From: Phycicoccus sp. HDW14
GTDB lineage: Bacteria > Actinomycetota > Actinomycetes > Actinomycetales > Dermatophilaceae
Reading direction: 5' to 3'
Assembly: GCF_011383005.1 (NCBI RefSeq)
Contig: NZ_CP049935.1
Coordinates: 2,108,001-2,172,000 of the forward strand
Length of the DNA stretch: 64,000 nt
The notes beneath the pieces are model-generated. The model ran no database searches. It saw nothing but the letters and a program-made list of their open reading frames with translations, and was not told the DNA's origin. Below are positions 28,717-37,056 of the stretch, piece by piece (position 1 is the stretch's first letter; each line of letters begins with the position of its first letter). Made by a program: the position numbers and the translations under genes.

Positions 28717-30672
28717 TCACCGGCGCCGGAAGGTGAGGCGCAGCACCGCGTAGGCCGGGGAGTCGTTGCCGCCGAACGCGATCCGCGCCTCGCGCATCCG
28801 GCCGAGCACGTCGCCGTCGACGTCGCCGACGAGGGTGAGCCCGAGGTCGTCGGCACGCGCGAGGATGCCGCGCACGTCGGCCGGGCGAACCGCGAAGTCG
28901 GGGTCGTCGTCGCCGATGGGCACCGTGAGCAGCAGCAGACCGCCCGAGCGCAGCGCCCACGAGGCCTGCCCGACGACGAGGTCGACGTCGGTGGCCGTGC
29001 AGCCGCCGGGGTGCAGCCGGGCGACGACGTCGAGGCTGGCGGTGTCGACGTCGAGGACCTCGATGGCCGCCCGCGGCCCGGTGAGCTCGAGCTCGACGGG
29101 CGCGAACCCGAGGGCGCGTGCCCACCGCGAGAACGGGCTGCCGCTGCCGGACTCGTCGACGAGCACGGCCGAGTGGGTGCGGTCGTCGAGGATGCGGACG
29201 AGGGCGGCGACGGCCCCGAGCGCGGCCCAGGCGGCGACCGGGTCCTTGGCGGCGCGGGACAGCCCGAGGTCGCGGGCGACCTCGACGGCCTCGACCGCCT
29301 CGGCGTCGACGGTCAGCAGGTCGGTGGCCCGCACCGTCTCGGGCAGGTCGACCGGCGACAGGTCGAGCACCGGGCCGCGCCGGGCCCGCCAGACGGCGGC
29401 GACCGACCGCATCCGCGCCACGGGGTTCAGGGGCACGACCGGGGTGGGGGGCTCGTCGTCGGCGAAGGCGGAGGACGGGGCTGCGAGCGCCTCGATGGCC
29501 CCGACGTAGTTCGCCCACGGCCCGCTGAGGTCGGGCTCGCGGACGGCGGCCGCCAGCGCCCGGACGGCGGCGGGGTCGGCCAGCCGGCGCAGGGCCCCGA
29601 CGAGCGCCTCGCGGTCGGACGGGGGCACGAGGACCCCGTCGACGCCGTCGCGCACCTGCCCGGGGAAGGTGCCGACGGCGGTGGCGAGCACCGGCACCCC
29701 GTGGCGCCGGGCGAGGAGGACGTTCTGGGAGGCCGTCGCGGACCGGTAGGGCAGGGCGACGACGTCGTGGCGGGCCATCAGGCCGGCGATCCGGTCGGCG
29801 GGCACGTAGCCGCCGTGCACCTCGACCCGGTCGCGCAGGCGGGGGTCGGCGGCCAGCTCGCGGACCCGGCGACCGGCGTCCCCCCAGAGCTCGCCGGCGA
29901 CGGTGAGCGTGGGGCCGTCGACCTCGCGCAGGGCCTCGAGGAGGAGGTCGACGCCCTTGTAGTCGCGGACGATGCCGAGGCTCAGGAGGCGCACGGGACC
30001 GTCGTGCTCAGGGCGCGGCTCGGGCTCGCCGCCGGGCAGGTGCGGGGGCAGGTCGACCTCGCGGACCCGGCGCGCGCCGAGGTCGGCCGCGACCCGGGCC
30101 TGCTCGTCGGAGTGCACGACGACGGCGTCCGCGCGCTTGAGCAGGGCGCCGACGAGCTGCCGGTCGCCGGGGTTGGTCTCGTGCGGCAGGACGTTGTGGG
30201 CGATGACGACCGCACGCGGCCCGCGCCCTCCCCCGCCGGCTCCGGCGGCCCGCAGCAACGCGAGGTGGGCCGGCACGACGGCCGGCACGACGTGGACGAG
30301 CACGACGACGTCGACGTCGCGCAGCCGCCGGCCGGCCCGCAGCCAGGTGTCCGGGCGGGCCCAGGACAGGACGCGCAGCGTGCGCGGGAACGGGTCGACG
30401 TCCGGGGTGCCGCCGGGGACGGCCTGCTCGCCCGGGTAGAGGCGCGAGGGGTAGAGGTGGCTCCACGAGACGAGGGTGACGTCGTGGCCGGCGTCGGCGA
30501 GCTCGTGCGCGAGGGTCGTCGTGTGCGCGGCGACACCGCCCTTGAACGGGTGGGTCGGGCCGACGAGGGCGACCCGCAGGGCAGCGCCCGAACCGTGGTC
30601 GGGGTCGCCGGACCCACCGGTCAGCGTCGTCGCGTCCGTCCCCCCGTCGGGCCCGGTCACGGTGTCAGACAC
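28717..30672 (-). CDS. GT4 glycosyltransferase fused to a C-terminal methyltransferase-like domain
   Basis: 651 residues, longer than a normal GT4 enzyme. Residues about 32-390 are GT-B: VALVGPTHPFKGGVAAHTT, RLLSLGIVRDYKGVDLLLEA, and VALPYRSATASQNVLLARR with the donor-binding loop. Residues about 430-651 look like a degenerate Rossmann methyltransferase (VEVARDLGLSRAAKDP, IEVLDVDTASLDVVARLHPG, WALRSGGLLLLTVPIG). A motif I glycine pattern is not obvious, so it may only bind. GTG 30672 overlaps the upstream GT2 stop by 8 nt. Confidence 0.8.
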   Translation of the reverse strand: MSDTVTGPDGGTDATTLTGGSGDPDHGSGAALRVALVGPTHPFKGGVAAHTTTLAHELADAGHDVTLVSWSHLYPSRLYPGEQAVPGGTPDVDPFPRTLRVLSWARPDTWLRAGRRLRDVDVVVLVHVVPAVVPAHLALLRAAGAGGGGRGPRAVVIAHNVLPHETNPGDRQLVGALLKRADAVVVHSDEQARVAADLGARRVREVDLPPHLPGGEPEPRPEHDGPVRLLSLGIVRDYKGVDLLLEALREVDGPTLTVAGELWGDAGRRVRELAADPRLRDRVEVHGGYVPADRIAGLMARHDVVALPYRSATASQNVLLARRHGVPVLATAVGTFPGQVRDGVDGVLVPPSDREALVGALRRLADPAAVRALAAAVREPDLSGPWANYVGAIEALAAPSSAFADDEPPTPVVPLNPVARMRSVAAVWRARRGPVLDLSPVDLPETVRATDLLTVDAEAVEAVEVARDLGLSRAAKDPVAAWAALGAVAALVRILDDRTHSAVLVDESGSGSPFSRWARALGFAPVELELTGPRAAIEVLDVDTASLDVVARLHPGGCTATDVDLVVGQASWALRSGGLLLLTVPIGDDDPDFAVRPADVRGILARADDLGLTLVGDVDGDVLGRMREARIAFGGNDSPAYAVLRLTFRRR

Positions 30673-31744
30673 CGTCCCTGGACCGCACGACGAGGTCGGA
30701 GAGCAGGGCGAGGGAGCCGATCATGATGCCGCTGACGACGAGCAGCACCGTGCTCGCCGGGAAGTAGAACGGGTGGCGCACCATGTCGACGACGGCCTTG
30801 ACGAGACCGATAACGACGAGCCACAGCGCCGGTGGCATGAGCACCTTGAGCGGGTCGAAGTACATGACCATCCGCAGCACCTGGAGGATGTAGCGGTAGG
30901 CGTCGCCGACGAAGTGGAACTTGCTGACGCCGGCGCGCTTGGCGTAGGCCGTCTCGACGTACTTGATGTCGTGCTGGTTGGACAGGAACGCGATGGTGAT
31001 CGTCGTGACGCACGAGAAGCCGGCCGGCAGGAGGCGCAGGTAGGGCAGCGAGACGTCGCGGCGGAAGGCGCGCAGGCCGGAGTTGAGGTCGGGGATGCGG
31101 GTCTTGGTCAGCCACTCGGCGATCTTGCGGATGAGCCACTTCGCCGGGACGCGGGCCCACTTGTGGGTGCCCTCCTCGGTGGTGCGGGCGCCGACGACCT
31201 GGTCGTACGTGGGGTCGTCGCGCAGGATGCGGACCAGCTCGGGGATGCGCTCGTTCTCGTAGGTCATGTCGGCGTCGGTCCAGACGACGACCTCGCCGCG
31301 GGCCTGCTGCGTGCCGATGCGCCGGGCGGTGCCGGAGCCGCCGTTGCGGCGGAACGGCAGGACCCGGATGTGCGGGTACCGGGTCTGGGCGGCGCGCAGG
31401 ACCTCGAGGGTGTCGTCGGTGCTCGCGTCGTCGATGCAGAGGATCTCGTAGGTGAGCTCGGACTCCTCGAGCACGCGCGAGCAGCGGTCGATCTCCTCCA
31501 GCACGTGGGCGCCCTCGTTGTAGCAGGGCAGGACCACGGTGACGTACGGGGCGGGGCCGGGGCCGTCCGCGCCGTCCTCGATGACGTAGCCGCCGCCCGT
31601 GCGGGGCGGGAGCGGCCGGGCCGACGCGGGGTCGGTGCTGCGGCCGGCCAGCTCGCCGGTGCGGACGTCGATCTGCTCGGTGGGGGCCGCGTGCACGGCG
31701 TCGTGGTCGGTGCCGGCGGCCGCGGTCTCGGGGTGCTCGTTCAT
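30665..31744 (-). CDS. Polyprenyl-phosphate-type GT2 glycosyltransferase with two C-terminal membrane helices
   Basis: 359 residues. After a disordered N-terminal tail of 65 residues comes the GT2 domain: VTVVLPCYNEGAHVLEEIDR, ILCIDDASTDDTLEVL, NGGSGTARRIGTQQARGEVV and WTDADMTYEN. Two hydrophobic segments near the C-terminus anchor it. The order resembles DPM1/GtrB-type enzymes that load a sugar onto polyprenyl phosphate. It starts the five-gene run and has a leaderless promoter. Confidence 0.87.
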   Translation of the reverse strand: MNEHPETAAAGTDHDAVHAAPTEQIDVRTGELAGRSTDPASARPLPPRTGGGYVIEDGADGPGPAPYVTVVLPCYNEGAHVLEEIDRCSRVLEESELTYEILCIDDASTDDTLEVLRAAQTRYPHIRVLPFRRNGGSGTARRIGTQQARGEVVVWTDADMTYENERIPELVRILRDDPTYDQVVGARTTEEGTHKWARVPAKWLIRKIAEWLTKTRIPDLNSGLRAFRRDVSLPYLRLLPAGFSCVTTITIAFLSNQHDIKYVETAYAKRAGVSKFHFVGDAYRYILQVLRMVMYFDPLKVLMPPALWLVVIGLVKAVVDMVRHPFYFPASTVLLVVSGIMIGSLALLSDLVVRSRDGV

Positions 31745-31752
31745 CGCCCGCG

Positions 31753-31758
31753 AGCCTA
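31753..31758 (-). promoter_or_regulatory. -10 box TAGGCT, leaderless start at 31744
   Basis: Ends 8 nt before the GT2 ATG and should drive the run down to the DNA glycosylase. Confidence 0.5.
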
Positions 31759-31801
31759 CCGGCGCGGGGCCGCCCCGCCGTCCCGCGTGGGCTCGCCGTG
31801 C

Positions 31802-32806
31802 TCAGGCGCCGTCGATGAGCCGTGCCACGGCCTTCTCGATGGCCGCCTGGCGCTTGGCGTCGTCTCGGTACCGCTTGCGCAGCGTCCCGGCGATCGTCAC
31901 GCCGTCCTCGTACTGGTCGATGACGCGGGGGTCGATGTAGGACTTGCGGGCGATGGTCGGCGTGTTGCCGAGGTAGGCCGAGACCTCCTCGACCGCCGCC
32001 TTGACCGCCCGCTTGCGCGACGCCACCGTCGACCCCGGCTCCGGCGACTCCGCCAGCGCCACCGCCGCGAGCACCGTCGCGTGCCAGGTGCGGAAGTCCT
32101 TGGCGGTCAGGTCCTCGGCGACCATCTGCGAGATGTACTCGTTGACCGCCGCCGCCTGCAGGTCCGCCCACTTCGCCTCGCCGCGGTAGGCCAGCAGCCG
32201 CTTCGACCCGCCCCGCCGCTGCCGCATGTAGTTGAGCGAGTCGATGACCTGCGGGTCGCTGACCGTGATCGAGTGCTCGATGCCCGACTTGCCGACGAAC
32301 GAGAACACCAGGTCCGACCCCTGCCGGCGCACGTGCCGGCGCTCCAGCGTCGTCAGCCCGAACGAGCCGTTGGCGTCGGTGTAGGCGTCGGACCCGATGC
32401 GGAAGTACCCGAGGTCGAGCAGCCGGGTCGCCGTCGCCGCGGCCCGCGCCAGGGGCATCCCCTCCCCCGCGAGGTCGCCGACGATCGCCTCGCGCGCCTT
32501 GGCCAGCCGGGTGCCCGCGGCCTTGACCCGGTCGAACTTCAGCTCGTCGCGGGCCGTCCGCCAGTCCGGGTGGTAGAGGTACTGCCGCCGCCCGGCCGCG
32601 TCGGTGCCGATGGCCTGGATGTGCCCGTTGGGGTGCGGGCAGATCCACACGTCCTGCCACGCCGGGGGGATGGCCAGCGACCGGATGCGCTCGACCTGCT
32701 CGGCGGGCAGCGCCTCACCCCCGGCATCGCGGTAGGAGAACCCCTTGCCCGCCCGCTTGCGGGTCCACCCCGCCGACCGCGGGGACACCCGCCGCAACCT
32801 CGCCAT
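31802..32806 (-). CDS. DNA topoisomerase IB
   Basis: 334-residue poxvirus-like type IB topoisomerase that relaxes supercoils through a 3'-phosphotyrosyl bond. Landmarks are RIRSLAIPPAWQDVWICP, YRIGSDAYTDANGSFGL (FRIGS), VFSFVGKSGIEHSI with the catalytic Lys region, FRTWHATVLAAVAL with the catalytic His, and ARKSYIDPRVI with the nucleophilic Tyr near residue 290. The N-terminal RKRAGKGFSYRD is basic. Monocistronic, from a leaderless promoter. Confidence 0.93.
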   Translation of the reverse strand: MARLRRVSPRSAGWTRKRAGKGFSYRDAGGEALPAEQVERIRSLAIPPAWQDVWICPHPNGHIQAIGTDAAGRRQYLYHPDWRTARDELKFDRVKAAGTRLAKAREAIVGDLAGEGMPLARAAATATRLLDLGYFRIGSDAYTDANGSFGLTTLERRHVRRQGSDLVFSFVGKSGIEHSITVSDPQVIDSLNYMRQRRGGSKRLLAYRGEAKWADLQAAAVNEYISQMVAEDLTAKDFRTWHATVLAAVALAESPEPGSTVASRKRAVKAAVEEVSAYLGNTPTIARKSYIDPRVIDQYEDGVTIAGTLRKRYRDDAKRQAAIEKAVARLIDGA

Positions 32807-32812
32807 GCCGGG

Positions 32813-32818
32813 ACCCTA
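32813..32818 (-). promoter_or_regulatory. -10 box TAGGGT, leaderless start at 32806
   Basis: Ends 6 nt before the topoisomerase ATG. Confidence 0.5.
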
Positions 32819-32908
32819 CCCACGCGAACCCCGCCGCAAGCCCGCAGGTCAGCGCGCTTCGACGGCGCGGTTTGGGCCGGGCGTGCGCCGTGTGGAAGCG
32901 TGGCCCCC

Positions 32909-33705
32909 ATGCCCGGCCTCTCGACCGACGCCGTCGCCGACCTGCTCCACGAGGTCGCCGCCGAGGTCATCACCCCCCGGTTCCGCTCCCTCGCCGACGG
33001 CGAGGTGATGGAGAAGAACCCCGGCGACCTCGTCACCGTCGCCGACCGCGAGGCCGAGGTCCTCATCACCGCCCGACTCCTCGAGGCCTACCCCGACGCC
33101 GTCGTGCTCGGCGAGGAGGCCCACGCCGCCGACCACACGCTCATGGACCGCTACCTCGCGGCCGAGCACGCCTTCACCGTCGACCCCGTCGACGGCACGA
33201 AGAACTTCGTCCACGGCTCCCCGACCACGCGGTGATGGTCGCCGAGGTCGTGCGCGGCGAGAGCGTCCGGGCGTGGGTCTTCCAGCCCGAGCACGGCAGG
33301 ACCTGGGTGGCGGAGAAGGGGTCCGGCACCTACCGCGACGGCGAGCGGATGCACACTTCCCCGGTGCCCGAGGACCGTGCCCCGCAGGGCGTCACCTCGA
33401 TGTGGGCCCTGCGCGACCAGTCCCTCGACGACCTCCCGCCGATGCGCCTGTCCTGGGTCTGCTGCGGCGTCGACTACCCCAAGCTCGTCGAGGGCGAGAC
33501 CGACTACATCGTCTACTCGCGCTCCAACCCGTGGGACCACGCACCGGGCACGCTCCTCGTCACGGAGGCCGGCGGTGCGGTGGTGCACCCCGACGGCTCG
33601 CCCTACCGCGCCACGTCGCTGCTCCCCGGCCTCGTCGTCGCCGTCGACGCCCAGACCTGCGGCGCCGTGCAACGGCGCGCCGAGCGGGCCTTCACCCGCG
33701 GCTGA
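32909..33705 (+). CDS. Inositol monophosphatase family protein (frameshifted)
   Basis: 265 residues after restoring one C in the C4 run at 33219-33222. Mg2+-dependent phosphatase fold: NPGDLVTVADREAEVLI, VLGEEA, the metal motif TVDPVDGTKNFVHGSP and, at the end, NPWDHAPGTLLVTEAGGAVV. Substrates of this family include inositol-1-phosphate, histidinol phosphate and fructose-1,6-bisphosphate; sequence alone does not decide. ATG 32909 has only a weak purine stretch upstream (TGGAAG). Divergent from topoisomerase IB. Confidence 0.88.
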
Positions 33706-33720
33706 CCCGGCCCGGGCCAA

Positions 33721-33776
33721 CACCTCGGCCCGCCCGCACCTCGGCCCGCCGGCGCCTCAGCCCGCCGGCACCTCGG
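33721..33776. repeat. 16-bp tandem repeat, about 3.5 copies, between convergent genes
   Basis: Unit CACCTCGGCCCGCC plus two variable bases recurs at 33721, 33737, 33753 (one or two changes) and partly at 33769. The last copies run into the 3' end of the membrane-protein gene, encoding part of its C-terminal tail. Confidence 0.6.
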
Positions 33777-35786
33777 CGACCGACACCCGCACGGCCCCCC
33801 GGTCGGTGCGGCGCGGCGGCCGGTCGAGCGCGTGTTCCTCCTCGGGGAAGCGGATGTCGGCCACCGACCGCGGCGTCAGACCCAGGCCCTCGATGGCCTC
33901 CGGTCCGTCCGCGGCGAGCACGACGAGCCGATGACCCCTGGCTGCCACGGCGCGGGCCAGCTGACCGACGACCTCCGAGAGCCTCGCGGGGTCCTGGCGC
34001 ACCGGAGTCGCCGCGACGACGTAGGGCACCCCGCACATGCCGCGCACGGTCTGCGGCCACTCCGACGACGCCCGGCTGTCGATGCCGAGCACGACGTCGT
34101 CGGGGCCCAGCGCCGAGCAGACGCGGTCGACGGCCGCCAGCGACCCCCGCTCGACCCCCACCCCCCGGAACGGCCACGTCGCGAGCACCGCCGGAACCCC
34201 GACCGCCAGCACCGTGACGACCGCCACCAGCGCTGTGCCCCACCGCTTCCCGGATGACGTCAGCCGGCGCGCCGCCCACGACCCCGCCGCCACGACGAGC
34301 AGCACGACGAGCGGCAGGGCGATGAGCAGCCGGCGGTCGGCCCACGGGTGGTCCGGCGTGATGCCCGGCCGCAGCAGCGTGAGGACGGTCGAGGCCGCCG
34401 TAACGACGAGGGCCGGTGCCCACGGCGCCAGCCGCCCCTCCCCCAGCCCGGCCAGCGCCCGTCGGAGCAGGAGCGCCAGGGCCACGAGGGCCACCACCAG
34501 CGCGACCCAGCCGACGTACCAGGACAGCCAGTCGACGGTGTGCTCGGCGTACGTGCGTCCGCCGTCGACGGGCAGGCCCTGCCGGCGCTGCATCCCGGCG
34601 ACGTACCGCGACCCGGGGTCGTCGGGGTCCTGGCGCACCGTCATCCACCACGGCCGGCTCCAGAGCCCCAGGCCCGCGAGCACGACGAGCCCGGCGAGGA
34701 CGTCCGGTGAGCGCCGGACGACCGCCCCCCGCAGGCGACGGCCACGCCGCCACAGCCACAGCCCCCGAGCGACCCCACGAGCACGACCACGGCGATGGCC
34801 ACGAGGGGCAGGAGGCTCGCGTGGATGTCGCCGAGGTACCGGTAGGACAGCAGGACGGCCAGCGCCCAGGCCACGACGGTCGACCCGACGAGCCCGAGCG
34901 CGACCGGCCGCACCCACCGCTGCCCCAGCGCCGCGCCGACGGCCAGGAAGGGCAGGAGGAGGAGCACCTCGCGCAGGGCGTCGACCCGCGCCAGCGCCGT
35001 GCCCCCGACGAGCACGCCGCCGAGCAGCGCCAGCCGCCGCGTCGCCCGGTCGTCGTCTCGTCCGACCACGAGGGTCAGCGCCAGCAGCCCGCCGAAGAGC
35101 GTGAGCAGCGCCAGCTGCTCGGAGTAGGTGCCGCGCGCGACGTTGAGCACCGGGAAGAGCACGGCGGTCAGCCCGGCCGCCGCCACCCCCCACCACGACC
35201 CGGCGAGGTGCGCGCCGAGCAGGCCGACGAGCAGCACCCCGAGGGCCATGACGACCGCGGGCAGCAGCTGGGCGAGCGACGGACCGCCCGCCCACACCCC
35301 GAAGCCGTAGACGACGGCCGGTGCCATGAGGAACTGCGGCTGCACGGCCGGGTCGCTCGCCGACCCCACCTGGTAGAACGCGGCGCTGGCCAGGGTCACG
35401 TCACCGCGCGCGAGCGCGTCGCCGACCCCGAGGGCCGCGACGTCGACGGGCACGACCCGCTCGTGCGTCGTCGCGAGGCTCACGGCGGCCTGGAGGTTGC
35501 TCGCGGCGTCACGGCGCGGCAGCACGTGCTCGGAGTGCGTCACCCCGGCGTACACCGCGAAGCCGAGCACGACGGCGACCATCGCCACCCCGGCGGCGGG
35601 TGCGACCCGCACGGCCGGCAGCCCGCGCACGAGGACCGCCGCTCCCACCGCGACGAGCACGGCCAGCGGCCAGGCCACCCACGGCGTCCACCAGCCGACG
35701 GCCGCGAGCACGCCTCCGGCCGATGCGACGCCGACGACCCACAGGCCCGCCGCAAGGGCCGAGGCCGTGAGGGCCCGGCCGGTCAC
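33757..35786 (-). CDS. Polytopic membrane protein, probable GT-C-type glycosyltransferase (frameshifted)
   Basis: 676 residues after adding one base in the C5 run at 34762-34766. About twelve hydrophobic helices are followed by a soluble C-terminal domain of about 150 residues (VVLGIDSRASSEWPQTVRG, HRLVVLAADGPEAIEGL). The first outer loop has HSEHVLPRRDAASNL, and ARGTYSEQLALLTLFGGLL lies mid-protein, as in GT39/ArnT-like enzymes. No firm family assignment. GTG 35786 overlaps the tagD stop (GTGA), so the two are coupled, hinting at a polyol-phosphate or glycan role. Confidence 0.7.
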
Positions 35787-36187
35787 GAGCCGAGGCCGGC
35801 GATGTGCTCGATGATGCCCGTCGTCGAGACCGAGGGGGTCCGCGGCAGGTAGACGACTTCGCAGGCGTCGGAGACCCAGTCGAACTTGCCGGCCCAGTCG
35901 TCGCCCATGACGAGGACGTCGGCGCCGTGCTCGACGATGTAGTCGCGCTTGGCCTCGAGGGACTCCTCGACGAAGACCTCGTCGACGACGCGGATCGCCC
36001 GGACGATCTCCATCCGCTCGTCCTGCGTGTAGACCGGCGGCCGGCCCTTCTTCGCGACGTTCAGGGCGTCGGCGGAGACCCCCACGACAAGCCGGTCGCC
36101 GAGGGCGGCGGCGCGCTCGAGCACCCGGACGTGGCCGACGTGGAAGACGTCGAAGGTCCCGAACGTGATGACGGTGCGCCCACTCAT
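35783..36187 (-). CDS. tagD: Glycerol-3-phosphate cytidylyltransferase
   Basis: 134 residues. Makes CDP-glycerol from CTP and glycerol-3-phosphate in the cytoplasm, the donor for glycerol-phosphate polymers. The nucleotidyltransferase motif is GTFDVFHVGHVRVLERA (HxGH), with KKGRPPVYTQDERMEIV, VMGDDWAGKFDW and the RTPSVSTTGII form of RTxGISTT. It lies 14 kb from the main teichoic-acid-type locus but would supply the TagF-like enzymes there. Leaderless promoter 8 nt upstream. Confidence 0.93.
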   Translation of the reverse strand: MSGRTVITFGTFDVFHVGHVRVLERAAALGDRLVVGVSADALNVAKKGRPPVYTQDERMEIVRAIRVVDEVFVEESLEAKRDYIVEHGADVLVMGDDWAGKFDWVSDACEVVYLPRTPSVSTTGIIEHIAGLGS

Positions 36188-36195
36188 GGCAGGGG

Positions 36196-36201
36196 AGCCT
36201 A
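36196..36201 (-). promoter_or_regulatory. -10 box TAGGCT, leaderless start at 36187
   Basis: Ends 8 nt before the tagD ATG. Confidence 0.5.
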
Positions 36202-36218
36202 GTCGGTGGCCCCGTTGC

Positions 36219-36224
36219 TACCGT
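36219..36224 (+). promoter_or_regulatory. -10 box TACCGT, leaderless start at 36232
   Basis: Ends 7 nt before the TIGR03089 ATG. It is divergent from the tagD promoter 18 bp away. Confidence 0.45.
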
Positions 36225-36231
36225 GCGCCAG

Positions 36232-36957
36232 ATGGCCCCCACCGCACCCGCTCCCGCCGCCCTCCTCGCCCGCCTCGTCGCGGCCGACCCGGGGCGCCCG
36301 CGCATCACCGTCTACGACGACACCGACGGTCCGACCCGCGGTGAGCGCATCGAGCTCTCGGCCCGGGTGCTGGCCAACTGGGTCGCCAAGGCGGGCAACC
36401 TCCTCCAGGACGAGCTGGACGCCGGGCCGGGCACCGTCGTGCGGCTCGCGCTGCCCCCGCACTGGCGCACGCTCTACTGGGCGTTCGCGGCGTGGTCGGT
36501 CGGCGCGTGCGTCGAGGTGGCCGGGACCGTTGACGACGGCAGCGGTGCCGACGTGGTCGTCACGGACGACCCCGCCCGCGGTGCGGGCGCCGAGCACCTC
36601 GTCGTCGTGACGCTCGCGGCGCTGGCCCGGCAGTCGGGGGTCGAGGTGCCCACCGGCGCGGTCGACGAGGCGCGCGAGCTGGCCACCCACGGCGACGTCC
36701 TCCTGCCCCTCGACGAGCCCGACCCCGACGACGTGGCCCTGCGCTCGGGCGGCGTCGAGCGGACGTTCGGGGAGGTCGTCCCGGTCGACGCGACGGGCGG
36801 GCGCGTGCACACCGCGACCGCGGACACCGCCGAGCTGCTGCGGTTGGCGCTCACGACGTGGGCGGGCGACGGCTCGCTCGTGCTGTCGCGGGGGACGCCG
36901 GACCCCGAGGTCCTGCGGACGCGGCTGGCCAGCGAGGGCGTCACCGCCACCGCGTAG
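36232..36957 (+). CDS. TIGR03089 family protein
   Basis: 241 residues. Resembles the N-terminal part of acyl-CoA synthetases but is too short for catalysis. Family marks are RITVYDDTDGPTRGERIELS, VLANWVAKAGNLLQDE, VVRLALPPHWRTLYWAFAAW and VVVTDDPA. In actinobacteria it is often found near envelope genes. Role unknown. Confidence 0.85.
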   Translation: MAPTAPAPAALLARLVAADPGRPRITVYDDTDGPTRGERIELSARVLANWVAKAGNLLQDELDAGPGTVVRLALPPHWRTLYWAFAAWSVGACVEVAGTVDDGSGADVVVTDDPARGAGAEHLVVVTLAALARQSGVEVPTGAVDEARELATHGDVLLPLDEPDPDDVALRSGGVERTFGEVVPVDATGGRVHTATADTAELLRLALTTWAGDGSLVLSRGTPDPEVLRTRLASEGVTATA

Positions 36958-37056
36958 CGTCCCCGCTCCTGGCGATGTGCGCGGGTCCGGGTGCGGTCGC
37001 ACGCGGAGCCGCGCAGATCGCACGGAGCCGGGGGCCGCAGCGGCGGCGGACCGGCG

